Source: Alistipes sp. UBA928 (GTDB taxonomy: Bacteria > Bacteroidota > Bacteroidia > Bacteroidales > Rikenellaceae). From it: a stretch of DNA of 6,809 nucleotides. Numbering within the stretch: position 1 is the stretch's first letter; each line of letters starts with the position of its first letter. Location: contig DBDQ01000050.1 of assembly GCA_002293665.1 (NCBI GenBank), positions 221 through 7,029 on the forward strand, given 5' to 3'. The notes below the pieces were generated by a model. It searched no databases. It was not told where the DNA came from and saw only the letters and a list, made by a program, of their open reading frames with translations. Of this stretch, positions 1 through 5,714 are shown piece after piece. The position numbers and the translations under genes are program-made.

Positions 1-1365
1 GAACTCGACCTTGTAACCGAACTCCTCGGCGACGATGACGAGTGCCTCGGCGTCGAGCCTCTGGTTGATCGACACCATCAGACCGAGGTTCATGCAGGCC
101 ATGATGACGTCGGTCACGGGCACATCCATCATGGTGGCGAGTTCGCTCACGGTGACGAATTCCGTCACCTGCAACGTCGAACGTTCCTGTTCGCTGCGTT
201 CCATCTCCTGGCTGGCGCGCGCCGCGGCCTCGTCTCGTTTGTCCTTGCGATATTTCGCCCCCTTGCCTTTCGCCCCCTTTGCGGTGAGACGTGCCAGGGT
301 CTCCTTCACCTGTTTTTGTACCTCCTCGTCGTTCACTTCGGGGCGCACGACAGGTTTCGGGGCGCCTTTCTTTTTGCCTTTGCCGCCTTCGTTCCTCGGG
401 GGCGCGCCTTTGCCGCCACCGCCTCCGAACGGCGAACCGCCTCCTTTGCCGCCTTTGCCGAACTGACCACCACCCTGTCCGCCTTTGCCTCCCTGTGCGC
501 CGGGTGCGAGCGGTTTGGTCACGTCGATCTTATCTTTGGTGATCCGTTTGCGTTTCTCTCTGCGACCTCCCCTCGACGGGTCGGTGGGCAGGGTCGACAC
601 GTCGATCTTGCCGAGCACCTTGGGGCCGTTGAGGCGTCCCTCGTCTTCGGCGCGGAAGACGTTGGTGGTGCTCTCCGCCACACGTTCGTCATAGGTCTTG
701 GTCTGCACCACCACCGGTTTCGCAACCGCAACCGCAACCGCAGCCGCAGGCTGCTTGCTGGCGGTCGGAGGCGCAGGTTTAGGCGCGGGCGCGGGTTGGG
801 GTCTCGGAGGAGCGGGCACGGGTGTAACCGCCGGCGCCGGTTTTGGAACTTTCGCCACGGGCGTATGAGCCGGTTTCGGAGTTTCCGCCACGGGTGCGGG
901 AGCCGGTTTCGGAGCCGGGGCCTGAACAGGCGCCGGAGCCGGTTTGGGAGGCGCAGGCACGGGCTTGGGTTTGGGTTTGGGCGAAAGGTCGATCTTGCCC
1001 AAAACCTTAGGCCCCACGTGCGAACTCTCGTCGGCCGTGAATCCGGCCGGGGGAGCGCTCGCCGTGGTCGATTTTATGACTACCTCCTCCTTGAAGTCGT
1101 CCTGCCGCTGAGTCTCCTTGCGATCCTGCAGCGACACGGCGTCGCCCCGAAGACCGCCCAGCCTCTCGCGAATGTTTTGCGACGAACCCGTGGGACGGCC
1201 CCCGCCGAACTCGCGCTCGATCACTTCGTAGACTTCGGGCGTGATGGGGGTGTTGGGCGAGTTTTCGATCGTGATCCCCTTCTTGGCAAGGTGATCGGTG
1301 ATCGTCGCCAACCCAACGCCGAACTCACGCGCCGCTTGTAATAACCTTATCTTTTTCTCAATCAT
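1..1365 (-). CDS. infB: Translation initiation factor IF-2, N-terminal part (runs off the window)
   Basis: IF-2 is the GTPase that places initiator fMet-tRNA on the 30S subunit and promotes subunit joining. Only the first 455 codons are here, open without a stop to base 1; the GTPase and tRNA-binding domains lie outside. Residues 1-55 (MIEKKIRLLQAAREFGVGLA, then SPNTPITPEVYEVIEREFGG) match the helical N-terminus of Bacteroidota IF-2. A Pro/Ala/Lys linker fills about 129-220 and is flanked by two copies of GPKVLGKID (118-126 and 247-255). Basic RREKRKRITKDKIDV (268-282) is followed by a Gly/Lys-rich stretch (289-336). An IF2_N-type domain closes the fragment (about 398-455: VTEFVTVSELATMMDVPVTD, then NLGLMVSINQRLDAEALVIV, AEEFGYKVEF). 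The start ATG lies 6 bases after the nusA stop, with AGGAG overlapping that stop, so translation is probably coupled to nusA. Identity is very secure; the long low-complexity linker is normal for this phylum. Confidence 0.96.
   Translation of the reverse strand, partial: MIEKKIRLLQAAREFGVGLATITDHLAKKGITIENSPNTPITPEVYEVIEREFGGGRPTGSSQNIRERLGGLRGDAVSLQDRKETQRQDDFKEEVVIKSTTASAPPAGFTADESSHVGPKVLGKIDLSPKPKPKPVPAPPKPAPAPVQAPAPKPAPAPVAETPKPAHTPVAKVPKPAPAVTPVPAPPRPQPAPAPKPAPPTASKQPAAAVAVAVAKPVVVQTKTYDERVAESTTNVFRAEDEGRLNGPKVLGKIDVSTLPTDPSRGGRREKRKRITKDKIDVTKPLAPGAQGGKGGQGGGQFGKGGKGGGSPFGGGGGKGAPPRNEGGKGKKKGAPKPVVRPEVNDEEVQKQVKETLARLTAKGAKGKGAKYRKDKRDEAAARASQEMERSEQERSTLQVTEFVTVSELATMMDVPVTDVIMACMNLGLMVSINQRLDAEALVIVAEEFGYKVEF
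721..750 (-). repeat. Hexanucleotide microsatellite in the infB linker
   Basis: On the plus strand five hexamers run in tandem: CGCAAC three times, then CGCAGC and CGCAGG. Translated on the minus strand they give the Ala/Val run AAAVAVAVA in the IF-2 linker (about residues 206-215). Units of six bases keep the reading frame, so copy number could vary without damage to IF-2. Confidence 0.75.
836..901 (-). repeat. 33-bp direct tandem repeat in the infB Pro/Ala linker
   Basis: Two adjacent 33-base copies (836-868 and 869-901) share, on the plus strand, the segments GCCGGTTT and CCGCCACGGG (CGCCACGGG in the first copy). They encode the 11-residue units PVAETPKPAHT and PVAKVPKPAPA. A more diverged copy (PVQAPAPKPAPA) precedes them in the protein. 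The linker therefore seems to have grown by duplication. Confidence 0.7.
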
Positions 1366-1368
1366 AAT

Positions 1369-1373
1369 CTCCT
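1369..1373 (-). promoter_or_regulatory. Shine-Dalgarno-like AGGAG of infB, overlapping the nusA stop
   Basis: The minus strand reads TAGGAGATTATG across the nusA/infB junction. The AGGAG begins inside the nusA TAG stop codon and ends 3 bases before the infB ATG. Bacteroidota genes usually lack a Shine-Dalgarno motif, and the other starts here do too, so this is notable. The 3-base spacer is shorter than optimal. It may favour re-initiation by ribosomes finishing nusA; that role is inferred. Confidence 0.5.
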
Positions 1374-2601
1374 ATTCGAACTCGCTCTTCAAAATATCCA
1401 TCACCTCTCTGATAGTCTCCTCCTCGAGGTCGGTGCGGGTGGCAAGCTCTTCGACGGTGTTTTCGAGTACTCGTTTGGCGGTGTCGCACCCAACGCTCTT
1501 GAGGGTGTCGATGATCCACTGGTCTATCTCGTCGCTGAACTCGTCGAGCTTCACGTCTTCTTCCTCGACCTCGCGGTAGACGTCGATGTCGTACCCCGTC
1601 AGCATGCTTGCCAGACGGATGTTGAGCCCCCCCTTGCCGATCGCCAGCGACACCTCGCTCGGCTTGAGGTAGACGGCCGCGGTCTTCTTCTCCTCGTCCA
1701 ACACGATGTTGGAGATTTTCGCGGGGTTCAGCGCGCGCTGTATAAACAGCTGTGTGTTGGTGGTAAAGTTCACCACGTCGATATTTTCGTTGCGCAGCTC
1801 CTTGACGATGGAGTAGATGCGCGAGCCCTTCATGCCGACGCATGCGCCCACGGGGTCGATGCGGTCGTCGTAGGATTCTACTGCCACTTTGGCTCTTTCA
1901 CCGGGTATGCGCGCGATCTTCTTGATGGTGATCAGGCCGTCGAAAATTTCGGGCACCTCAAGCTCGAACAGCCTTTCGAGGAATTCGTTCGCCGTGCGGC
2001 TCAGGATGATCTTGGGCGAGTTGTTGATCATCTCCACGCGGCTCACTATGGCGCGGATGGTTTCGCCCTTGCGGAAGAAGTCGCCGGGTATCTGTTCGTT
2101 TTTGGGCAGCACGAGTTCGTTGTCGTCGTCGTCGAACACCACGGTCTCCTTTTTCCACACCTGGTACACCTCGCCTGTGATGATCTCGCCCACCTTCTCC
2201 TTGTATTTTTCGTAGAGGCTCGCCTTTTCGAGGTCGAGGATTCGCGAGGCGAGGTTCTGCCTGAGCGACAGCACGCTCCGGCGGCCGAACGACGAAAGCT
2301 TGATTTCGTCGGCTATCTCTTCGCCCACTTCGTAGCTGTCGTCTATTTTTTTGGCCTCGCCGAGGGCGATCTGCTGCTGCTCGTTCTCCACCGCGCCGTC
2401 GGGCACGATCACGCGGTTGCGCCAAATCTCAAGGTCGCCCTTGTCGGCGTTTATGATGATGTCGAAGTTCGAGTCGTCCTCGTAGGTCTTCTGCAACAAG
2501 TGGCGGAAAACGTCCTCCAACACCCCGATCATGGTGCTCTTGTCGATATTTTTCAGCTCCTTGAACTCCGCAAAGTTGCTGATCAGATTGAGTGTATCCA
2601 T
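1372..2601 (-). CDS. nusA: Transcription termination/antitermination factor NusA
   Basis: NusA binds RNA polymerase and nascent RNA, and modulates pausing, intrinsic termination and antitermination of rRNA operons. The 409-residue protein shows the full core. The N-terminal polymerase-binding domain spans about 1-125 (EFKELKNIDKSTMIGVLEDV and KGDLEIWRNRVIV). The S1 domain is about 135-203, ending in ILSRTANEFLERLFELEVPE. KH1 carries DPVGACVGMKGSRI (249-262), and KH2 carries LAIGKGGLNIRLAS (319-332). The C-terminal tail (about 344-409) is acidic and then helical (VEELATRTDLEEETIREVMD), HhH-like, and too short to hold the paired acidic repeats of E. coli NusA; this is usual for the phylum. It lies 11 bases after rimP, with no Shine-Dalgarno motif, and 6 bases before infB. 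The start is fixed by the conserved N-terminus. Confidence 0.98.
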   Translation of the reverse strand: MDTLNLISNFAEFKELKNIDKSTMIGVLEDVFRHLLQKTYEDDSNFDIIINADKGDLEIWRNRVIVPDGAVENEQQQIALGEAKKIDDSYEVGEEIADEIKLSSFGRRSVLSLRQNLASRILDLEKASLYEKYKEKVGEIITGEVYQVWKKETVVFDDDDNELVLPKNEQIPGDFFRKGETIRAIVSRVEMINNSPKIILSRTANEFLERLFELEVPEIFDGLITIKKIARIPGERAKVAVESYDDRIDPVGACVGMKGSRIYSIVKELRNENIDVVNFTTNTQLFIQRALNPAKISNIVLDEEKKTAAVYLKPSEVSLAIGKGGLNIRLASMLTGYDIDVYREVEEEDVKLDEFSDEIDQWIIDTLKSVGCDTAKRVLENTVEELATRTDLEEETIREVMDILKSEFE

Positions 2602-2612
2602 CGTATGTTATG

Positions 2613-3146
2613 CTATTTAAAATCAATATGTTCGCAGGTGGTTTTCACCTCTGCCGGCGGGAAGATCCTTGTCACCGTAACTATCTCGGGGCGCTTTTTT
2701 CCCTCCGTCTTTTGCTTTTCGGGGTATGAGAGGGTGATGGCAGGGCTGTTTTCCTCCCCGATTTCGACCGCCTCCAGCGTACCCACTATTTTTGCGCCGC
2801 TCGTGAGCACCACCTCCACGGGGCGGCCGACGAGCTTGCGGTATTGCCGCTCGACTCGAAGCGGTTGCCCGATGCCGGCCGACGACACGGTGAGCGAGAA
2901 GTCGTTCTCGGGCAGGTCGCGGTCGAACCTCGACTCGACGGCTTTGGTCAGCACCACACAGTCGTTCACCGTCACCCGGCGCGGTTTCCCGTCGGCTCCT
3001 TCGCCGTCGGCGTCGATCGACACCTCGAACTCGTCGCCCCGCCCCCTGAAATCCACAAGAAACAGCCCGCCGGGGGAGTTCTCCGCCTCCGCCAACTCGG
3101 CCAGCGCTTTCTCTGCCGCCGCCGTAATATCCTGCAAATCAACCAT
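2613..3146 (-). CDS. rimP: Ribosome maturation factor RimP
   Basis: RimP binds the free 30S subunit and assists late maturation of its head and body. The 177-residue product has the two expected domains. The N-terminal alpha/beta domain (about 1-96) ends in FSLTVSSAGIGQPL, equivalent to the family's VSSPG-PL signature. The SH3-like C-terminal domain starts at RQYRKLVGRPVEVVLTSGAK (100-119). I start at the ATG at 3146 (MVDLQDITAAAEKAL). An upstream in-frame GTG at 3203 would add 19 residues, but it sits at the predicted transcription start and its extra codons read through the leader hairpin. The length is slightly above the usual ~155 residues because of a loop at about 46-58 (ADGEGADGKPRR) and a C-terminal extension. 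It is the first gene of the rimP-nusA-infB unit. Confidence 0.95.
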   Translation of the reverse strand: MVDLQDITAAAEKALAELAEAENSPGGLFLVDFRGRGDEFEVSIDADGEGADGKPRRVTVNDCVVLTKAVESRFDRDLPENDFSLTVSSAGIGQPLRVERQYRKLVGRPVEVVLTSGAKIVGTLEAVEIGEENSPAITLSYPEKQKTEGKKRPEIVTVTRIFPPAEVKTTCEHIDFK

Positions 3147-3167
3147 CCGACCCGAAATATTTAACAG

Positions 3168-3191
3168 TTTAGGGGACTCGCGTCCCCTAAA
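3168..3191 (-). promoter_or_regulatory. Perfect 10-bp stem-loop in the rimP-nusA-infB 5' leader
   Basis: The minus strand reads TTTAGGGGAC, loop GCGA, GTCCCCTAAA: a perfect 10-bp stem with a GNRA-type tetraloop. It lies between the predicted transcription start (about 3202) and the rimP ATG, leaving 21 unpaired bases (CTGTTAAATATTTCGG and so on) before the start codon. No run of T follows it, so it does not look like a classical terminator. RNA stabilisation, tuning of rimP translation, or a binding site for a product of the operon are all possible. None is shown by the sequence. Confidence 0.7.
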
Positions 3192-3207
3192 TCTCTCTGC
3201 CACGGTG

Positions 3208-3238
3208 CAAATATAGTGAAAATTTTTGCTTTCGCAAA
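3208..3238 (-). promoter_or_regulatory. Bacteroidota-type primary sigma promoter for rimP-nusA-infB
   Basis: On the minus strand, TTTG (3235-3238) is followed after exactly 19 bases by TATATTTG (3208-3215). This matches the Bacteroidota -33/-7 consensus TTTG-N19-TAnnTTTG, and the following CACC is also typical. Transcription should begin near 3202, giving a leader of about 56 bases before rimP. The promoter sits in the gap after recJ, so rimP-nusA-infB can be transcribed independently of lipA-lipB-recJ. Confidence 0.8.
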
Positions 3239-3240
3239 AA
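3223..3240 (-). other. AT-rich 7-bp hairpin with GAAA loop just after recJ
   Basis: The minus strand reads TTTTTGC, GAAA, GCAAAAA, followed by TTTT. It starts 3 bases after the recJ stop codon and overlaps the -33 element of the rimP promoter. The stem has only two G-C pairs and a short T run, so as a terminator for the lipA-lipB-recJ transcript it would be weak. No better terminator is visible, so read-through into rimP is plausible. Confidence 0.4.
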
Positions 3241-3243
3241 AAA

Positions 3244-4995
3244 TTAGAGCACCGGCTTGATGTCCTTGACCCGCAACTGCGGCGTGACAGTACCGCGGAA
3301 GTGGTTCTCCACCACGGTGTAGCATACGTCCACCTGGCGGCCGCTGCGCACCCACTCGAAGTGGGCGGGCTGCTGGAACGCTATCGCGGGGATCGAGGTG
3401 TTGGGCTTCTCGCGCTGCACTAGGTCCATCTTGAGGTGTTCGCGCTCGGCCCCCACCAACTTGGCGTCGCCGCGGTTCGAGGCGCCGTAGGTGACGAACA
3501 CCGGTGCCGTGTTGCCCGGCCCGAAGGGTTGGAAACGCAGCAGATTTTTCCTGAAGTCGGGCGTGATGTCGCTGAACAGCAACGGCGAGTCGATCTCCAC
3601 CATCGGTTTCAAAAGATGATCCGATATGTTCTCCTCGACGTAGGCGTTGAACCGGCGCGTGAACTCGGCCACGTTCTCGGGCTTCATCGTCAGTCCCGCG
3701 GCGTACATGTGCCCCCCGAAGTTTTCGAGTATGTCGGCGCACGACTCCACGGCGCCGTAGAGGTCGAATCCGGGTACGCTGCGCGCAGAACCCGTGGCGA
3801 ACCCGTTACTCAAAGTGAGCACCACGGTGGGCCGGTAGTAGGTCTCGATCAGGCGCGACGCCACGATCCCCACTATGCCCTTCATCCACTTGGGGTTGTA
3901 GATCACCGTGCATTTCATGCGCTTGAGTTCGGGATTGCTCTCGATCAGGTCGTGTGCCTCGCGCGTGACGTCGCGGTCTATGGTTTTGCGGTCGCTGTTG
4001 GCCTCGTCGATCTGGGCGCCGAACAGGTGCGCGGCGTCCTCGTCGCGTTCGATCATCAGGTTAACGGCGCTGTGGCCTCCCGAGAACTCGTCGCCCTCGC
4101 CCATGCGCATCCTGCCTGCGGCGTTGATCCTCGGGCCGATCTTGAACACTATGTCGTCGATCGAGATCGTGTGTTTGTCGAGTCCGCAAATTTTGATTAT
4201 CGACTGCAAGCCCTTGTTGGGTTTGGTGTTGAGGCGCTCGAGGCCGTAGTAGGCCAAAATGCGGTTCTCGCCCGTGACCGGCACTATGTCGCTCGCGATC
4301 GAGATCACCACGAGGTCGAGCAGGCGCTCGATCTCGCTGAAGGCGATCCCGTGGCGCTGACAGTAAGCCTGCGCGATTTTGAATCCCACACCGCAGCCGC
4401 TCAACTCGTCGAACGGATAGCCGCAGTCGGGACGTTTGGGATCGAGCACGGCCACTGCATGCGGCAGTTCGGCACCGGCCAGGTGGTGGTCGGTGACGAT
4501 GAAATCTATTCCCAGCGAGGAGGCGTAGTCGACCTTTTCGACAGCCTTGATTCCGCAGTCCAGCGTGATGACAAGTGAAACCCCATGTGCCTTGGCGTAG
4601 TCGATCCCCTTGATCGAGATGCCGTACCCCTCGGTGTAGCGGTCGGGGATGTAGAACATCAGGTTTTCGTGTCCGAGTCGGCGAAGGAAACTGTACAGCA
4701 ACGCCACGGCGCTTGTGCCGTCCACGTCGTAGTCGCCCCATATCATGACCGTCTCGCCCTCCGCCACCGCCCGTGTGATGCGGTCGATGGCCTTGTCCAT
4801 GTCTTTCAACAGGAACGGGTCGTGAAGGTCGTCGAGCGACGGGTTGAAGAACCCTGCCGCCTCCTCGGGTGTCTCGATGCCGCGCTGAACAAGCAGGTTC
4901 GCCAGAACGGGAGACAGCCCCAGCGCGGTGGAGAGCAGTTCCACCTTCGCCGGATCACCCTGTTCGAGGATAACCCATTGTTTTTCTATTGGCAT
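3244..4995 (-). CDS. recJ: Single-stranded-DNA-specific 5'-3' exonuclease RecJ
   Basis: RecJ degrades single-stranded DNA 5' to 3' in recombination, mismatch and base-excision repair, using two metal ions held by the DHH phosphoesterase core. The 583-residue protein is close to the E. coli length and keeps the motifs in order: GDYDVDGTSA (87-96), LDCG (145-148), TDHH (168-171), GCGVGFK (200-206), ASDIVP (234-239) and GPRINAAGRM (287-296). The DHHA1 part follows with MKGIVGIVASRL (371-382), GSARS (402-406) and FGGHMYAAG (426-434). An OB-fold-like C-terminal domain begins near FQPFGPGNTAPVF (488-500). All expected catalytic Asp/His residues are present. It starts 14 bases after lipB with no clear Shine-Dalgarno motif (AAAATTGAAAAGTC precedes the ATG), so it is probably cotranscribed with the lip genes; no functional link to lipoate is known. 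Confidence 0.98.
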   Translation of the reverse strand: MPIEKQWVILEQGDPAKVELLSTALGLSPVLANLLVQRGIETPEEAAGFFNPSLDDLHDPFLLKDMDKAIDRITRAVAEGETVMIWGDYDVDGTSAVALLYSFLRRLGHENLMFYIPDRYTEGYGISIKGIDYAKAHGVSLVITLDCGIKAVEKVDYASSLGIDFIVTDHHLAGAELPHAVAVLDPKRPDCGYPFDELSGCGVGFKIAQAYCQRHGIAFSEIERLLDLVVISIASDIVPVTGENRILAYYGLERLNTKPNKGLQSIIKICGLDKHTISIDDIVFKIGPRINAAGRMRMGEGDEFSGGHSAVNLMIERDEDAAHLFGAQIDEANSDRKTIDRDVTREAHDLIESNPELKRMKCTVIYNPKWMKGIVGIVASRLIETYYRPTVVLTLSNGFATGSARSVPGFDLYGAVESCADILENFGGHMYAAGLTMKPENVAEFTRRFNAYVEENISDHLLKPMVEIDSPLLFSDITPDFRKNLLRFQPFGPGNTAPVFVTYGASNRGDAKLVGAEREHLKMDLVQREKPNTSIPAIAFQQPAHFEWVRSGRQVDVCYTVVENHFRGTVTPQLRVKDIKPVL

Positions 4996-5009
4996 GACTT
5001 TTCAATTTT

Positions 5010-5714
5010 TTATATTATTATTTTTAAATTCTCACACAAATGCTCCCGCAGGAGACTTTTCACCTCTTCGAGCGCGATCTCCACACCCGTCTCCCTCTCT
5101 ATCGAAGTGACCGCCCCGCCCACGAATCCGCAGGGGTTGATCATCTCGAACCATGCGAGGCCGGTCGACACGTTGAGCGCGAAACCGTGCATCACCACGC
5201 CTCTCGACGCCTTTACCCCGATGGCGCAAATCTTTCTTTCGCCACTCGCATCCTTGATCCACACTCCGGTTTTCCCGGAAGCCCGTCCGGCTTCGATGCC
5301 AAAGTGCGCCACCGTCTCGATCACACCCTGCTCGAGCGCGCCGATATACTCGCGCAGCCCGAGGCTCAACCGCTCGAGGTCGACGATGGGATAGCCCACT
5401 ATCTGCCCCGGCCCGTGGAAGGTGATATCGCCGCCGCGCTCGGTGCGATGAAGCGTGGCGCCTTTTTCGCGCAGCACCTCCTCGTTCACCAACAGGTTCT
5501 CGGCCCTGCCGCTGCGCCCGAGCGTGTAGACGGGCGGGTGTTCGCAGAAGATCAGCCAACCAGCGCCCTGGCCGGGATCCGGGGTCGCCTTGCGGTCGAT
5601 GAGCGTGTCGAACAGCTTCCGCTGCCGGGTCAGGGCCTCGGCGTAGTCGACCGTGCCCCAGTCGACGAACTCGACGACGTAAGGCCTCTCCTTCCCCCCC
5701 TCGCGCGGACTCAT
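5010..5714 (-). CDS. lipB: Octanoyl-[acyl-carrier-protein]:protein N-octanoyltransferase LipB
   Basis: LipB moves octanoate from octanoyl-ACP to the lipoyl-domain lysine of 2-oxoacid dehydrogenases and GcvH, the first step of endogenous lipoylation in the cytoplasm. The 234-residue protein has the family motifs: CEHPPVYTLGRSG (57-69), RGGDITFHGPGQIVGYPIVD (93-112), KICAIGVKASRGVVMHGFAL (161-180) and INPCGFVGG (192-200). By alignment to E. coli and Mycobacterium LipB, Cys195 is the acyl-thioester residue and Lys161 its catalytic partner; both are present. The ATG overlaps the lipA TGA stop (ATGA), which indicates translational coupling with the enzyme of the next step. The gene ends in an AT-rich run (NLKIII) unlike its GC-rich body. 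The product is slightly longer than E. coli LipB because of an N-terminal extension and a loop at about 42-51. Confidence 0.97.
   Translation of the reverse strand: MSPREGGKERPYVVEFVDWGTVDYAEALTRQRKLFDTLIDRKATPDPGQGAGWLIFCEHPPVYTLGRSGRAENLLVNEEVLREKGATLHRTERGGDITFHGPGQIVGYPIVDLERLSLGLREYIGALEQGVIETVAHFGIEAGRASGKTGVWIKDASGERKICAIGVKASRGVVMHGFALNVSTGLAWFEMINPCGFVGGAVTSIERETGVEIALEEVKSLLREHLCENLKIII

Noticed and set aside
289..1014. A mobile or CRISPR-like origin for the repeats in infB
   Set aside because: The repeats are short, in-frame, without regular spacers or terminal inverted repeats, and fit the low-complexity linker normal for IF-2.
316..1341. Long plus-strand open frame (341 codons) opposite infB, Arg/Gly/Phe-rich
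   Set aside because: It is antisense to a clearly conserved IF-2 N-terminus. Its composition is what the complement of GC-rich Pro/Ala/Gly/Lys codons produces, and no domain or plausible start context is visible.
1358..1843. Minus-strand alternative frames within nusA (also at 1958-2425 and 4061-4741)
   Set aside because: They overlap conserved genes in another frame and are Arg-rich, low-information translations.
3168..3191. Reading the strong stem as an intrinsic terminator or a riboswitch
   Set aside because: No T run follows on either strand, so it is a poor terminator. The roughly 56-base leader is too short for, and shows no motif of, a riboswitch class I know.
3436..4578. Plus-strand open frame of 380 codons opposite recJ
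   Set aside because: Shadow of the recJ coding frame caused by GC-rich third positions. recJ carries every family motif; the antisense product resembles nothing I recognise.
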